Positions 27,279 through 36,156 of a DNA stretch of 64,000 nucleotides are shown here, one piece after another. The position numbers and the translations under genes are program-made. The DNA is from an uncultured Flavobacteriales bacterium (GTDB lineage: Bacteria > Bacteroidota > Bacteroidia > Flavobacteriales > Crocinitomicaceae): contig CAMLRS010000009.1 in assembly GCA_946482515.1 (NCBI GenBank), positions 62,001 through 126,000 of the forward strand, read 5' to 3'. Every line of letters begins with the position of its first letter. Within the stretch, counting starts at the first letter, position 1. The notes below the pieces were generated by a model. The model was not told the origin of the DNA. It worked only from the letters and a program-made list of their open reading frames with translations, and searched no databases.

Positions 27279-28306
27279 GTCGTCTGAGGAATAAGCAATG
27301 TCGTTGTAAACTGTTCAGGTGTTTTGGAGGTCGACAACAAGTCGTTCTGGCCGTAGAACAAGCCCAATCGTTTGCGGATGCTGGCCAATCCGAAGCCTTT
27401 TCCGGCGCTGGCTGCCACGAATTGTTCGTCATACGGACTCGAAACGTCGATCCGCAGCAATTTCTGGTCGCAGCTGATCTTTACGCTGATCAGGATGGTG
27501 TTCACCTGGCCGTACAATCCGTATTTGATGGCGTTTTCAATGATAGGTTGCAGGATCAATGCCGGCAATTGGGCATTTTCGCAATTTTCCGACTGGATGA
27601 TTTCCGTCGTGAGGCGGTGACCGAAACGCACGCGCTCGATCTCAAGATAGAGGCGCAATTGCTGCAATTCTTCTTCAAGCGGCAATAACTGCTGCACATC
27701 TTTCCGAAGTGTGCCGCGCAGGAAGTTGCTCAGCAGCTGGATCATCCGGTGGGCTTCTTTTGGCTCGAGAAGCGCCAGTGCACCAATAGAATTGAGGCTA
27801 TTGAAGAGGAAATGCGGCTGCAGCTGCTGGTGAATGTTGTCCAGCTCTGCTTTGGTCAGCGCCCTTTCTTTTTCCAATAATTGTTGCTGGATTTTCACCT
27901 GCGTCTGTTCGTTCTTACGGATCCACCAGTAAAAGCTGATCAGCAGCAGGAAGAAGAAAGCCATCACACCGCGAACGGGCTCGTAAGGAAAAATGTAGGT
28001 TTCCCATTCGTTTGCCGACGAAAGCAGTCGGTACGATCCATTGAACGCCAGCTGGAACAGGGCCGCAAACACAAATACGATGGCAAAGTTCACAAAGTTC
28101 AACGCCTTCGCCGCGTGGTAGCTGTGCTGGATCAGGTACAGGACCTGCGCCAGTACGATCATGATCACCGACGTAAGCGCCGCATCTTTCGCAGCGACTT
28201 CGAGCGGGAAATGATTGACCAGCAGCAATCCGAACTGCATGCCGGCAGCCAGCAGGATTTCCAGCGAGAACAGGATGCGGGGACGTAGTTGTGAGCGGCT
28301 TTCCAT
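27275..28306 (-). CDS. LytS-type sensor histidine kinase (LiaF-associated)
   Basis: A 343-residue membrane kinase. Four TM helices (about 8-130, starting RPRILFSLEILLAAGMQFGLLLVNHF) form the sensor. A coiled coil follows, then a canonical H-box (ELDNIHQQLQPHFLFNSLNSIGAL), an N-box (PALILQPIIENAIKYGLYG) and a G-box (GKGFGLASIRKRLGLFYG). Start at MESRSQLRP (28306). The longer frame to 28348 would overlap the upstream LiaF-like gene, which ends at 28323. The gap of 16 nt to that gene and 4-nt overlap with the regulator indicate one operon. Confidence 0.9.
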   Translation of the reverse strand: MESRSQLRPRILFSLEILLAAGMQFGLLLVNHFPLEVAAKDAALTSVIMIVLAQVLYLIQHSYHAAKALNFVNFAIVFVFAALFQLAFNGSYRLLSSANEWETYIFPYEPVRGVMAFFFLLLISFYWWIRKNEQTQVKIQQQLLEKERALTKAELDNIHQQLQPHFLFNSLNSIGALALLEPKEAHRMIQLLSNFLRGTLRKDVQQLLPLEEELQQLRLYLEIERVRFGHRLTTEIIQSENCENAQLPALILQPIIENAIKYGLYGQVNTILISVKISCDQKLLRIDVSSPYDEQFVAASAGKGFGLASIRKRLGLFYGQNDLLSTSKTPEQFTTTLLIPQTT

Positions 28307-28322
28307 AAACGATAAACGGGTT

Positions 28323-29138
28323 TTAGGAATTGTAGCTATTGATTTCAATTCCTCCGAAGAGGCAGGTTCCTTTCAGGATGACAACTTTATCGGGTGTATC
28401 CCCTACTGCCGGGCTGTGCTGACGTTTGTCCTCGACATCACCGAACAGTACCACAATCTCAGATTTGATCTGCCAGTTGTTTGGAACGGTCAGCGTGGTT
28501 CCGCCGAAAATATTCGTCACATCCATGACTACTTTGTCGGTAAAATCAGCCTGGGAAAGGTTCAATTCGTTTCCTCCGAAGATCGTTACGATATCTGCTC
28601 CGCGAAATTGCTTGCTCACCACATTTTTCTGCACGCCACCGAAGATGGAAACTGCATCGATGAAATCGTCCTGCGACACGTCGTCGAGGCTGCCGATTTC
28701 TTCGAAAAAAGCTTCGTGTTTTTTCCAGCGATCACGATGGAATTTGTGGTGATGATCGCGGTGACGTCCGCACTTTCCCTTGAAGCGGGATTTGAAAATG
28801 ATCCCGAAACCGACCAGGATAATGACGATGGGCCAGGCCACTTTCATGTTGATGATGTCGGGGTACCAATCGTGGAACAGGAACAGCGTACCGATCAACA
28901 TCAGCATATAGCCCGCCACGGTTTTGAATTTGTGCTTGATCACAATGATCACTCCGATACTGATCAGGATCAACGGCCAGCTGAACAGCCAGTCAGGAAG
29001 ATCTACACCCAATCCCCGGAGGAGAAAAAGCGTACCGAAGCCGATCACGATAAGACCGGTAGCTACCTTGCCCCTTTTCTTGTTTTTCTGCCAGGTAAGG
29101 TACATATGCTCTTCTTCTGCATTGAGTAAATTGCTCAT
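28323..29138 (-). CDS. LiaF-like membrane protein (DUF5668 plus LiaF C-terminal domain)
   Basis: A 271-residue protein. The N-terminal half has four TM helices in two hairpins (DUF5668/LiaI-LiaF-like: GLIVIGFGTLFLLRGLGV, WPLILISIGVIIVI, GYMLMLIGTLFLF, WPIVIILVGFGIIF). A His/Arg-rich cytoplasmic linker follows (HRDHHHKFHRDRWKKH, about 124-140). The C-terminal half is a beta-solenoid-like LiaF domain with repeated FGG turns (SIFGGVQ, TIFGGNE, NIFGGTT, CLFGGIE). In Firmicutes, LiaF inhibits the LiaS kinase of the envelope-stress system. Here it precedes a LytS/LytTR pair, suggesting an analogous inhibitory sensor. Start at MSNLLNAEEE, supported by the -7 box at 29158. Confidence 0.88.
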   Translation of the reverse strand: MSNLLNAEEEHMYLTWQKNKKRGKVATGLIVIGFGTLFLLRGLGVDLPDWLFSWPLILISIGVIIVIKHKFKTVAGYMLMLIGTLFLFHDWYPDIINMKVAWPIVIILVGFGIIFKSRFKGKCGRHRDHHHKFHRDRWKKHEAFFEEIGSLDDVSQDDFIDAVSIFGGVQKNVVSKQFRGADIVTIFGGNELNLSQADFTDKVVMDVTNIFGGTTLTVPNNWQIKSEIVVLFGDVEDKRQHSPAVGDTPDKVVILKGTCLFGGIEINSYNS

Positions 29139-29157
29139 AATCGTTTCATTTATGATC

Positions 29158-29165
29158 CAAAAGTA
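29158..29165 (-). promoter_or_regulatory. -7 box TACTTTTG for the LiaF-LytS-LytTR operon
   Basis: Exact TAnnTTTG match on the minus strand, 19 nt before the ATG at 29138. It rules against the longer frame starting at 29186. Confidence 0.55.
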
Positions 29166-29340
29166 GAAGCTTTCCCTCTGTGCCACAACAGGAATTAGGC
29201 GAATCGTAGCTGAGTGTAGGTGAATGGTGGATAAGCCGAATATTCAACGGTTTAAGGATCAGTCCTTATCCAACGCATTGGCTGTGAAACGCGTTGAACG
29301 GTTTAACCTTTGATATGTACTAAACCCAAAACACCTTATC

Positions 29341-30255
29341 ATGATGAAATTCCTTCTCCCTGTAGCTTGCGGCCTGCTGCTGATTGCTTGTCATTCCGCT
29401 GCCGATCAGGCTTCCGAACAAAAAGAAATGGCGGCTATACAACCACCGTCGAATGCCAAAGCGAGCCAAGTTCCAGCCTACGAAACCAATCCTTTGGATG
29501 CACTGAGCAGCGCTGCCGCCCAACCATTGTTCGAAGATTCGCTGCACCGTTTTGTACGAACGGCCAACCTGCGTTTTCGTACGCAGGAAGTGGTGAAAAC
29601 ATCGCTGGCGGTGGAAGACCTGTTCACAGAACGTAATGGCTATATCGAACACTCACAGATCGCCAGTCAGGAGCAAGAAGTGAGCACGGCGCCTATTGAT
29701 GCACATTCCGAATGGAAGATCACGCGCTACACCACCATTTCAACCATTACCGCCCGTATTCCGGTGGCGAAGCTCGACGACGTGCTCAAGGCCCTTCAGC
29801 CGTATGTCGCCTACCTGGATCACCGCACGGTTGATGCACGCAACATCGCCTTCGACAGCTACCTGAAAAAACTGGTGCAGCAACGCATCAGCGCGCATGC
29901 GGAGCGCTTTCTGAAAGCCAAATCACCCGATGAAAAGCAAGGACTCGATCAGTTGCTGGAACGCGAAATGCAGGCCGATCGCGAAAAAGTGGAAGATCTG
30001 AAATTAGACGACCAGGTGGCTTACAGCACCGTTACGCTTTCCATTTACGGACAGGATAAAGTGAGCCGGGAAAAAGTCATGATCCTTTCTACCGAAGGCT
30101 ATGAGCCCGGAATCGGTGCACAGTTGCTGGACCGTCTAGCCGATGGCTGGAACCTCATCGTTCAACTGATTCTGGCATTGGTCAGCATCTGGCCGGTACT
30201 GATCATACTTGGCCTTGTTTGGTTCTTTTGGAAACGCCGTAAAGCAGGAATGTAA
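29341..30255 (+). CDS. DUF4349 domain-containing lipoprotein
   Basis: A 304-residue envelope protein. Signal peptide and lipobox (LLLIACHSA, acylated Cys17). DUF4349 core (about 65-295): RFVRTANLRFRTQEVVKTSLAVEDLFTERNGYIEHS, then ITARIPVAKLDDVLKAL, a coiled coil (about 175-225), and a C-terminal TM (WNLIVQLILALVSIWPVLIILGLVWFFWKRRK). The lipobox plus C-terminal TM is usual for this family and implies it bridges the periplasm from the inner membrane. Role unknown. The 152-nt upstream gap holds a small hairpin (TAAGGA-TCAG-TCCTTA). Confidence 0.85.
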   Translation: MMKFLLPVACGLLLIACHSAADQASEQKEMAAIQPPSNAKASQVPAYETNPLDALSSAAAQPLFEDSLHRFVRTANLRFRTQEVVKTSLAVEDLFTERNGYIEHSQIASQEQEVSTAPIDAHSEWKITRYTTISTITARIPVAKLDDVLKALQPYVAYLDHRTVDARNIAFDSYLKKLVQQRISAHAERFLKAKSPDEKQGLDQLLEREMQADREKVEDLKLDDQVAYSTVTLSIYGQDKVSREKVMILSTEGYEPGIGAQLLDRLADGWNLIVQLILALVSIWPVLIILGLVWFFWKRRKAGM

Positions 30256-30415
30256 AATTCCAAAATTGAAAATGCCAAAATGGAAAATTGAAAAGCCTTT
30301 GGGTTAATTATTAATTATGAATGATCAATTATTAAGATAAGAATTTCTAGCAGGTTGCTCTCCTTGATAACTCATAATTGCCGCATTGATAATTGATTTT
30401 CAATTTTGGAATTTT
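30254..30415. repeat. Empty AT-rich inverted-repeat element
   Basis: Perfect 20-bp arms, AAAATTCCAAAATTGAAAAT (30254-30273) and its reverse complement (30396-30415), enclose 122 nt with no ORF. The interior contains CATAATTGCCGCATTGATAATTGAT, shared almost exactly with the element at 61217-61321. The left arm starts in the DUF4349 stop codon region, as the S23 element does behind its upstream gene. Confidence 0.75.
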
Positions 30416-30425
30416 CCATTTTACA

Positions 30426-31019
30426 TTAAAGAGATTCAGCAACGACTTCCTTCACGTCCGGCAAGTGCTGTTTCAGAAGGTTTTCGATACCACCTTTCAG
30501 CGTAGCCGTACTGGACGGGCAGCCGGAGCAGGAACCGCGCAGCGCAACGGTCACGATACCGTCTTCGAAGCCAACGAAATCAATGGCACCGCCATCGTTT
30601 TCAACAGCAGGGCGCACGTATTCGTCAAGCAGACCGCGGATCGCGTCGTCGTACTCGGATGGCTCATAGGTTTTTACCGGTTTATCTTCAGTTGGCGCTT
30701 TCGGTGCCGGCATCTGGATCAATACATCCTTGCCGTTGGCCAGCCAGTCTTTGACAAACTCGCGCAGCTCCATGGTCACAAAATCCCAGGAAATGCTATC
30801 GTTTTTGGTAATGGTTACAAAGTTTACAGCGATAAAAACGCTTTTCACGAACGGGAAATTGAACAGCTCTTCCGCCAGCGGAGAATAGCCTTTGGCTTCG
30901 GACTGGGAAGCGAATTCCACCGATTCACCGTTGATCAGCAAGTATTTATTGGCAACGAACTTCATCGTATTCGGGTTCGGTGTCATCTCAACGTATACGG
31001 TAATGGGAATTTGTGTCAT
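30426..31019 (-). CDS. NifU/Nfu-type iron-sulfur cluster scaffold protein
   Basis: A 197-residue scaffold or carrier for [4Fe-4S] clusters. N-terminal Nfu_N domain (residues 1-90: YVEMTPNPNTMKFVANKYLL...SPLAEELFNFPFVKSVFIAVNFVTITK). A short linker follows (PAPKAPTEDKPV), then the NifU C-terminal domain (about 120-197) with the cluster-binding CxxC in LRGSCSGCPSSTATLKGGIENLL. Start at MTQIPITVYV (31019), supported by an exact -7 box at 31041; an upstream in-frame ATG at 31043 would precede that promoter's start site. Confidence 0.94.
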   Translation of the reverse strand: MTQIPITVYVEMTPNPNTMKFVANKYLLINGESVEFASQSEAKGYSPLAEELFNFPFVKSVFIAVNFVTITKNDSISWDFVTMELREFVKDWLANGKDVLIQMPAPKAPTEDKPVKTYEPSEYDDAIRGLLDEYVRPAVENDGGAIDFVGFEDGIVTVALRGSCSGCPSSTATLKGGIENLLKQHLPDVKEVVAESL

Positions 31020-31040
31020 GATGTCTGTGTTTTCGTAGTG

Positions 31041-31048
31041 CAAAGATA
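31041..31048 (-). promoter_or_regulatory. -7 box TATCTTTG for the NifU-like gene
   Basis: Exact TAnnTTTG match on the minus strand, 21 nt upstream of the ATG at 31019. Confidence 0.55.
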
Positions 31049-31053
31049 GTTCA

Positions 31054-31167
31054 TTAGTTGGAGAGTTGATGAGTTACAGAGTTACGAGTTTCTGAGTTGA
31101 TGGGTTTGCAAGTTATAGGCTGAAGTTTCAACTCAACGACTCTTTAACCCGGCAACTCACTAACTCA
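31054..31167. repeat. GAGTT-type inverted repeat, copy 1
   Basis: Left half is built from GAGTT words (GGAGAGTTGATGAGTTACAGAGTTACGAGTT) and the right half from AACTC words (CAACTCAACGACTC...GGCAACTCACTAACTCA), forming an imperfect hairpin of about 110 nt. The right end overlaps the stop codon of the CDF transporter gene. A second copy is at 42410-42503. Confidence 0.65.
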
Positions 31168-32031
31168 AGCAGGCTCTACATGCACCAGCACATCCTCGAT
31201 CTCCGGCATGGTTGCCATGAGGTGGGATTTGAGACGGTGAGCGATCGTGTGGCCTTCGTCGACGGTGAGCTGGCCGTTTACGGCAATGTGCAGATCGACC
31301 CAGTAGCGCATGCCCGATTTCCGGACGTAGCATTTTTCGGTGTCGAGCACTTCGGGAATTTCGGTGGCGTGATCACGGATGCGGCAGATCAGCTCGGCGT
31401 GGTTGTTCTCGTCCATCACTTCTCCCAAAGCCGGGCGGAAGATCAGGTAAGCATTGAAGAAGATGATTCCGGCGGCGATCAAGGCGGCCCAATCGTCGGC
31501 GGCAGCATATTCATCACCCAGCCACACGGCGATCAGGATTCCTATAAAGGCGCAAAGTGAGGTGATCGCGTCGCTGCGGTGGTGCCAGGCATCGGCTTTG
31601 AGCGACGTGCTGTTGAGCTCCTTGCTTCTGCGCGAAACAAAGCGGTAAAACAATTCCTTACAGATGATGATTCCGGCCAGGAACCAGAGCGTATAAGCTG
31701 CCGGGGCTTTGTGCGGCGTCAGGATGCGATCGATGCTTTCCACAATGATTACCGAAGCGGCAATACACAGGAAACCAACGACGGCGAAGGTCACCAGCGG
31801 CTCCACTTTTCCGTGACCATAAGGATGGTTTTCATCGGGCGGACGATTCGCGTATTTCAGGCCGAGCAAGACGAGTACCGACGAAAATACATCGGTCGTG
31901 GATTCAATGGCATCGGCGATGAGCGCATAGGAATTACCGAAGAAACCGACCAGCCCTTTCACAACGGCCAGCAGGAAATTCCCTACGATACTGAACACAG
32001 CGGTTGCAACGGCTTTCTTGTGCGCTTCCAT
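31165..32031 (-). CDS. Cation diffusion facilitator (CDF) transporter
   Basis: A 288-residue inner-membrane metal/proton antiporter exporting divalent cations (Zn, Fe, Co, Mn or Cd). Six TM helices with the TM2 motif ADAIESTTDVFSS (ExxxD) and TM5 motif KADAWHHRSDAITS (HxxxD) forming the transport site. The cytoplasmic ferredoxin-like domain (about 205-288) ends DVLVHVEPA and has HIAVNG...DEGH. The TM2 site has E where FieF-type proteins have D, so ion specificity is open. Start at MEAHKK: a near-consensus -7 box (TATCTTCG, 32036-32043) lies just 4 nt upstream, which excludes the frame start at 32046 and suggests a leaderless message. Confidence 0.92.
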   Translation of the reverse strand: MEAHKKAVATAVFSIVGNFLLAVVKGLVGFFGNSYALIADAIESTTDVFSSVLVLLGLKYANRPPDENHPYGHGKVEPLVTFAVVGFLCIAASVIIVESIDRILTPHKAPAAYTLWFLAGIIICKELFYRFVSRRSKELNSTSLKADAWHHRSDAITSLCAFIGILIAVWLGDEYAAADDWAALIAAGIIFFNAYLIFRPALGEVMDENNHAELICRIRDHATEIPEVLDTEKCYVRKSGMRYWVDLHIAVNGQLTVDEGHTIAHRLKSHLMATMPEIEDVLVHVEPA

Positions 32032-32046
32032 GCGACGAAGATACAA

Positions 32047-32122
32047 TTTTCAGTCGGCCGGTCGACAGTCATTCAGCCTCCGGTCGGCCAGTCTCCAGTC
32101 GTTCTGTCTTCAGTCTTTGTTT
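32047..32122. repeat. AGTC-type repeat, left flank of secreted-protein gene
   Basis: Consists of CGGTCGGCC / CAGTC words (CAGTCGGCCGGTCGACAGTC ... CGGCCAGTCTCCAGTCG). Its reverse complement recurs imperfectly at about 33292-33345 (CTAGTCTCCGGTCGG ... ATGACTGGAAACTGACCG), so the two bracket the gene at 32216-33286. Confidence 0.6.
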
Positions 32123-32215
32123 GGAACCTGGTACGGGAGAGACTGAATGGACGCTTTCGTTTCCAACCCCAAAGCAGTAATCGTATCAGGTAAGCGTACT
32201 ACTTTGATCTCTTTT

Positions 32216-33286
32216 ATGTTTTCGATTATAACCACCCAATCAAAGAGCTACATTTTTTGTTTGCTCTTTTTTATTCCACTTTCGTTCCTTTCGCTGGGCC
32301 AGGTCAATATAGCTCCAAACCCTCACTTCGAAGAAATGACGCACTGTCCTCCGGGTCAAAACAGCGCACTGTCCTGTAGTGATTGGTATATGTTAAATGC
32401 AACGTCTGATTACTTCAACACGTGCGGCGGCATCGGTTTCAATCAGGGTATTTGTCAGGTAGATATTTCATCAGGAATTCCGCAAAATTGTATGGGATAC
32501 CAACATCCCTTATCAGGAAATGGTTACTGTGGTTTTCTTGCTTATGTGAAAGTCTTGGACCCCGTTTCCTATAAAGAGTACATCGCGGCAAAGCTGTTAG
32601 CCCCCATGGTAGCAGGTGAAAAATATTGTGTAGAATTTTATGTGAGTCTGGCTGACAGCAGTCATTATGCTGTAGACGAAATCGGGGCTTTTTTTGGTCC
32701 GGATTCGTTGCCACAAATTACTCTGGAAGAGCTTGATTTAACTGCACAGGCCGTCAATACAACTGGTGTGATCACAGACAAGCAAAACTGGATCAAAGTG
32801 ACCGGGTATCACGTGGCTTCAGGAACCGAAAAATTCATGTTTATCGGGAGCTACAACAATTATTCCAATACAACGATCACAACGTTGACGGAGCCTCCTT
32901 TGGGCGACACGATGAATGGCAATTCCTATGTGGCCTATTATTATGTCGACAATGTGAGCGTCTGTATGCAGGAAAGCGGTACCTGCGCATGCGAAAATGC
33001 GATTGAGCCCGATGCTCCCGAAGAAGAAAAAGAGGATTATGCTCTCCCCAATATCTTTACCCCTAATGACGACAATAGCAATGATATCTGGACAACTGAT
33101 TTTCTGTATGATGATGAGTACGTCATTATTTTAAACAGATGGGGAAATGAAATGGTTAGGCTTAGCAAAAGCGCCCCCACATGGGACGGTTCTGTCAATG
33201 GCGCAGCATGTTCTGATGGTGTCTATTTCTATATTGCGTGGATGAGAGGAGAGCAGAAAAGCGGCTTTATTCAACTGATACGATGA
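32216..33286 (+). CDS. Gliding motility-associated C-terminal domain protein
   Basis: A 356-residue secreted protein. Start chosen at MFSIITTQSKS to keep the signal peptide near the N-terminus (IFCLLFFIPLSFLSLGQ). The middle (about 30-255: VNIAPNPHFEEMTHCPPGQNSALSCSDWYMLNATSDYFNTCGG...) is a galactose-binding-like domain often seen with this tail. A short acidic linker follows (EPDAPEEEKEDY). The type B T9SS/CHU_C domain (about 275-356) has LPNIFTPNDDNSNDIW...IILNRWGNEMV...WDGSVNGAACSDGVYFYI. The gene looks more AT-rich than its neighbours and is flanked by inverted AGTC-type repeats, hinting at acquisition as a unit. Confidence 0.85.
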   Translation: MFSIITTQSKSYIFCLLFFIPLSFLSLGQVNIAPNPHFEEMTHCPPGQNSALSCSDWYMLNATSDYFNTCGGIGFNQGICQVDISSGIPQNCMGYQHPLSGNGYCGFLAYVKVLDPVSYKEYIAAKLLAPMVAGEKYCVEFYVSLADSSHYAVDEIGAFFGPDSLPQITLEELDLTAQAVNTTGVITDKQNWIKVTGYHVASGTEKFMFIGSYNNYSNTTITTLTEPPLGDTMNGNSYVAYYYVDNVSVCMQESGTCACENAIEPDAPEEEKEDYALPNIFTPNDDNSNDIWTTDFLYDDEYVIILNRWGNEMVRLSKSAPTWDGSVNGAACSDGVYFYIAWMRGEQKSGFIQLIR

Positions 33287-33291
33287 TTTCT

Positions 33292-33345
33292 AGTCTCCGG
33301 TCGGATTCCAGACAAATGACTGGAAACTGACCGACAGGAATACAA
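33292..33345. repeat. AGTC-type repeat, right flank of secreted-protein gene
   Basis: Reverse-complement counterpart of the left flank at 32047-32122: CTAGTCTCCGGTCGG then GACTGGAAACTGACCGACAGG. Arms match imperfectly over about 25 nt. Confidence 0.55.
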
Positions 33346-33403
33346 GCAAGCTCTCCTTTTCTGACGAGCGGCATTTAAATAAAATCTATCTTTACAATGG
33401 ATT

Positions 33404-33838
33404 ATGCGTCGTTTGGCCTCCATAGCACTGTTATTGCTCGTCTTCTCAGGAAGTATCGGGGCACCTTTGTATACGCATACCTGTCTTGAAGAGAAGGTTA
33501 CGATCCATACGCTCTTTACCGCTTCGAAGCATTGCGACGACCTGGAAGCTGCCACTTATGAAAAACAGCACGTTTCCTGCTGCGCTGCTCCGAAACAACT
33601 GGTAAAAGACAATTGCTGCTCGGAAGAAGCACAGCACCTGGCCATGAAGTTCGGTTTCTTCGAACACTGGCAAACGCAGTTGGCGCTTGCTCCGCAGCTC
33701 ATTTCAGACATTGTAACTTACCTGCCTTACACCGTTGTTTTTCCGGATGAGCAGGAAGTACTTTACGCCACCAATTCCAGTCCGCCTCCGCTAAGCGGAA
33801 GGGACATTCTGCACCGCATCTGCATCTGGAGACTGTGA
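33404..33838 (+). CDS. HYC_CC_PP family protein
   Basis: A 144-residue exported protein of the Bacteroidota HYC_CC_PP family. Signal peptide about 1-19, then the diagnostic residues: a Tyr-x-His-x-Cys near the mature N-terminus (YTHTCLEE), paired cysteines (SCCAAPKQLVKDNCCSEE, about 59-76) and a late PPPLSGRDIL. The Cys/His content fits metal binding. It is followed by a TonB-dependent receptor and an HMA-domain protein on the same strand; that trio is a recurrent arrangement, thought to handle copper or another soft metal. Confidence 0.85.
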   Translation: MRRLASIALLLLVFSGSIGAPLYTHTCLEEKVTIHTLFTASKHCDDLEAATYEKQHVSCCAAPKQLVKDNCCSEEAQHLAMKFGFFEHWQTQLALAPQLISDIVTYLPYTVVFPDEQEVLYATNSSPPPLSGRDILHRICIWRL

Positions 33839-33906
33839 ACCCGATTGCCTGCTCATTGTAACATAGGATTACAATGACCCAGTCATTCATTCACAAAACA
33901 GTCTTT

Positions 33907-36135
33907 ATGAAAAATCTCATTTTAGCAGGCTTGTTTTTACTGGTTAACCAATTCGTTTTCGCCCAGTTACAAGGTATTGTCTTTGGTGCCGGAGAAAACG
34001 GAAAACGGGAACAGCTCGAACAGGCCCAGGTACAATTAAAAATAGCACGCATCGGCGTCTCGACCGATGAAGAAGGAAGATTTGAACTGATCCTCCCGAA
34101 AGAACTGCCCGACACGATGATCATTTCCGCTTTCGGCTACTATTCCGATACGGTGATCGTTACACGGGACGACCGTTTTACCGGTCTCGAAATCACACTG
34201 CTTCCGGAAAACATGCTGGAAGAATTCGTCATCGAATACAAGCGCAGCACACATACCGTGAACCGGCTCAAAACCCTTTATGTGGAAGAGCTGGGCGAAG
34301 GCGAGCTGAAAAAAGCCGCTTGCTGTAACCTCTCCGAATCGTTTGAGACGAACGCAACCGTTGACGTAAATATCACTGATGCGATCTCGGGCGCCAAGAA
34401 AATCCAGATGCTCGGTCTCGACGGCGTTTACACGCAGATGCAGATGGAGAACGTTCCATTCCTGACAGGCCTTGAAGGATCGTTCGGTATGAACACCGTT
34501 CCGGGAACGTGGGTGGAATCCATACAGATCACCAAAGGAACGGGAACCGTTGTCAACGGCTACGAATCCATGGCCGGACTGATCAACGTCGAATTCCGCA
34601 AGCCTTCGACCATGCAGCGCTTGTATGTGAACGGCTACGGGAATATGTTCGGACGGGCCGAGCTCAATGTCCACGGCGGACAACTGATCGGCAAGCGCTG
34701 GGCAACAGGTTCTTTTGCGCACGTTTCAGGTATGCAGCAGGAAATCGACCGAAACAACGACGGCTTCCGCGATCTGCCTTTGAGCAAAACCGCTTCGTTC
34801 CTCAACCGTTGGGAATATACCGGCGACCGCTTCGAAACGCGTTTCGGGGTCAATGCATATTACGACGAGCGCTCAGGCGGACAGCTGAGCAATAAAGTAA
34901 ACCGCTACGGCGCCTATACCGACAATAAGCACATCGATGTTTTTGCCAAAACAGGGTTCCTTTTCCCGAAAAAACCGTACCAGAGCATTGGTGTGGTGTA
35001 CCAGGCGAAAGTGCATGAGCTGAACGGGAATTTCGGTCCGCGCAACTTCTCCGGAACCGAATACCGCGGTTATATCAACGCCATCTACGACGGCATCATC
35101 GGCTCGACAACCCATAAGATCAAGCTCGGGTTATCGGGTGTGGCACAGGACCTCACGCAGCGTCTCGACTCAGTTGAGCTGAAACGTCCGACCATGACAC
35201 CGGGTGTGTTTGCAGAATATACTTACACCGGAACACGCTTAACGGCTGTTGCTGGCGCACGCTACGATTACCAGACGGATTTTGGTTCCCAGTTCTCGCC
35301 GCGTCTGCACCTGAAATACATTCTCGACGAATTCACCGATCTGCGTCTCACAACCGGAAAAGCCTGGCGTTTGCCGAATGTCATCATCGACAACAGCTCG
35401 CTGCTGGCTACCTCCAAAGCCTGGCGACTGCCAACGGAGATCAAGCAGGAAATCGTCTGGAATTCGGGGATTTCACTTGCACGCCGCATGCGTTTGTTCA
35501 ACCGCGAATCGAGCTTCACGGCCGATTTCTACCACGCACGCTTCGAGCGACAGCTGGTAATCGACCGCGAAATGGCTGTGGATACCTTCTTCTTTAGCTT
35601 CCAGGACCGCGCTTCGTTCAGCAATACGTTCCAGACAGAGTTTTCTTTCTCGCCGTGGAAACCGATCACGTTACGCTTCGCCTACAAGTACCTGCAGGTA
35701 ATGGCACGCTACGACGGTCAATTGCAGCAGCAGGTTATGGTACCGAAGCATCGCGGGTTGTTCAACGTTGCTTATGCATCCCGCAACAAGCGCTGGGAAA
35801 TCGACGCCACGCTTTCCGTTTACGGAAAAGTACGTCTCCACGACGTCACTTATCCGGACGGATCGCATGCACACGGTCAGACGGGCCAGGCAGTTCCGCA
35901 AGTATTAGCACAGGTTACGCACCATTTCCGTAAATTTGATGTATACATCGGCGGGGAAAACCTGGCAAATTTCACGCAGTCGAACCCGATTATCAGCGCC
36001 GAAGACCCGTACAATGCGGCATTTGACGCGACCCGTACGTGGGGACCGGTTTTAGGCACGGTTATTTATGCAGGTTTCCGGTACGAGATCGAGCGTCCGA
36101 AGAAAAAGGAGACGCACGAACACGAAGGAGAATAA
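33907..36135 (+). CDS. TonB-dependent receptor, predicted metal uptake
   Basis: A 742-residue outer-membrane receptor. Signal peptide (MKNLILAGLFLLVNQFVFAQ), a carboxypeptidase-regulatory-like domain (about 22-105), and a plug (about 115-235) with ETNATVDVNITDAISGAKKIQMLGLDGVYTQMQMENVP. A 22-stranded barrel then ends in FRYEIERP plus a short His/Glu tail (KKKETHEHEGE). A conspicuous AACCNLSESFE in the plug and the His-rich tail are common in receptors next to HYC_CC_PP and HMA genes. Start at 33907; the ATG at 33874 would place eleven residues before the signal peptide. Only 21 nt separate it from the HMA gene. Confidence 0.92.
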   Translation: MKNLILAGLFLLVNQFVFAQLQGIVFGAGENGKREQLEQAQVQLKIARIGVSTDEEGRFELILPKELPDTMIISAFGYYSDTVIVTRDDRFTGLEITLLPENMLEEFVIEYKRSTHTVNRLKTLYVEELGEGELKKAACCNLSESFETNATVDVNITDAISGAKKIQMLGLDGVYTQMQMENVPFLTGLEGSFGMNTVPGTWVESIQITKGTGTVVNGYESMAGLINVEFRKPSTMQRLYVNGYGNMFGRAELNVHGGQLIGKRWATGSFAHVSGMQQEIDRNNDGFRDLPLSKTASFLNRWEYTGDRFETRFGVNAYYDERSGGQLSNKVNRYGAYTDNKHIDVFAKTGFLFPKKPYQSIGVVYQAKVHELNGNFGPRNFSGTEYRGYINAIYDGIIGSTTHKIKLGLSGVAQDLTQRLDSVELKRPTMTPGVFAEYTYTGTRLTAVAGARYDYQTDFGSQFSPRLHLKYILDEFTDLRLTTGKAWRLPNVIIDNSSLLATSKAWRLPTEIKQEIVWNSGISLARRMRLFNRESSFTADFYHARFERQLVIDREMAVDTFFFSFQDRASFSNTFQTEFSFSPWKPITLRFAYKYLQVMARYDGQLQQQVMVPKHRGLFNVAYASRNKRWEIDATLSVYGKVRLHDVTYPDGSHAHGQTGQAVPQVLAQVTHHFRKFDVYIGGENLANFTQSNPIISAEDPYNAAFDATRTWGPVLGTVIYAGFRYEIERPKKKETHEHEGE

Positions 36136-36156
36136 GAACATTAAATAGTATTAAAA

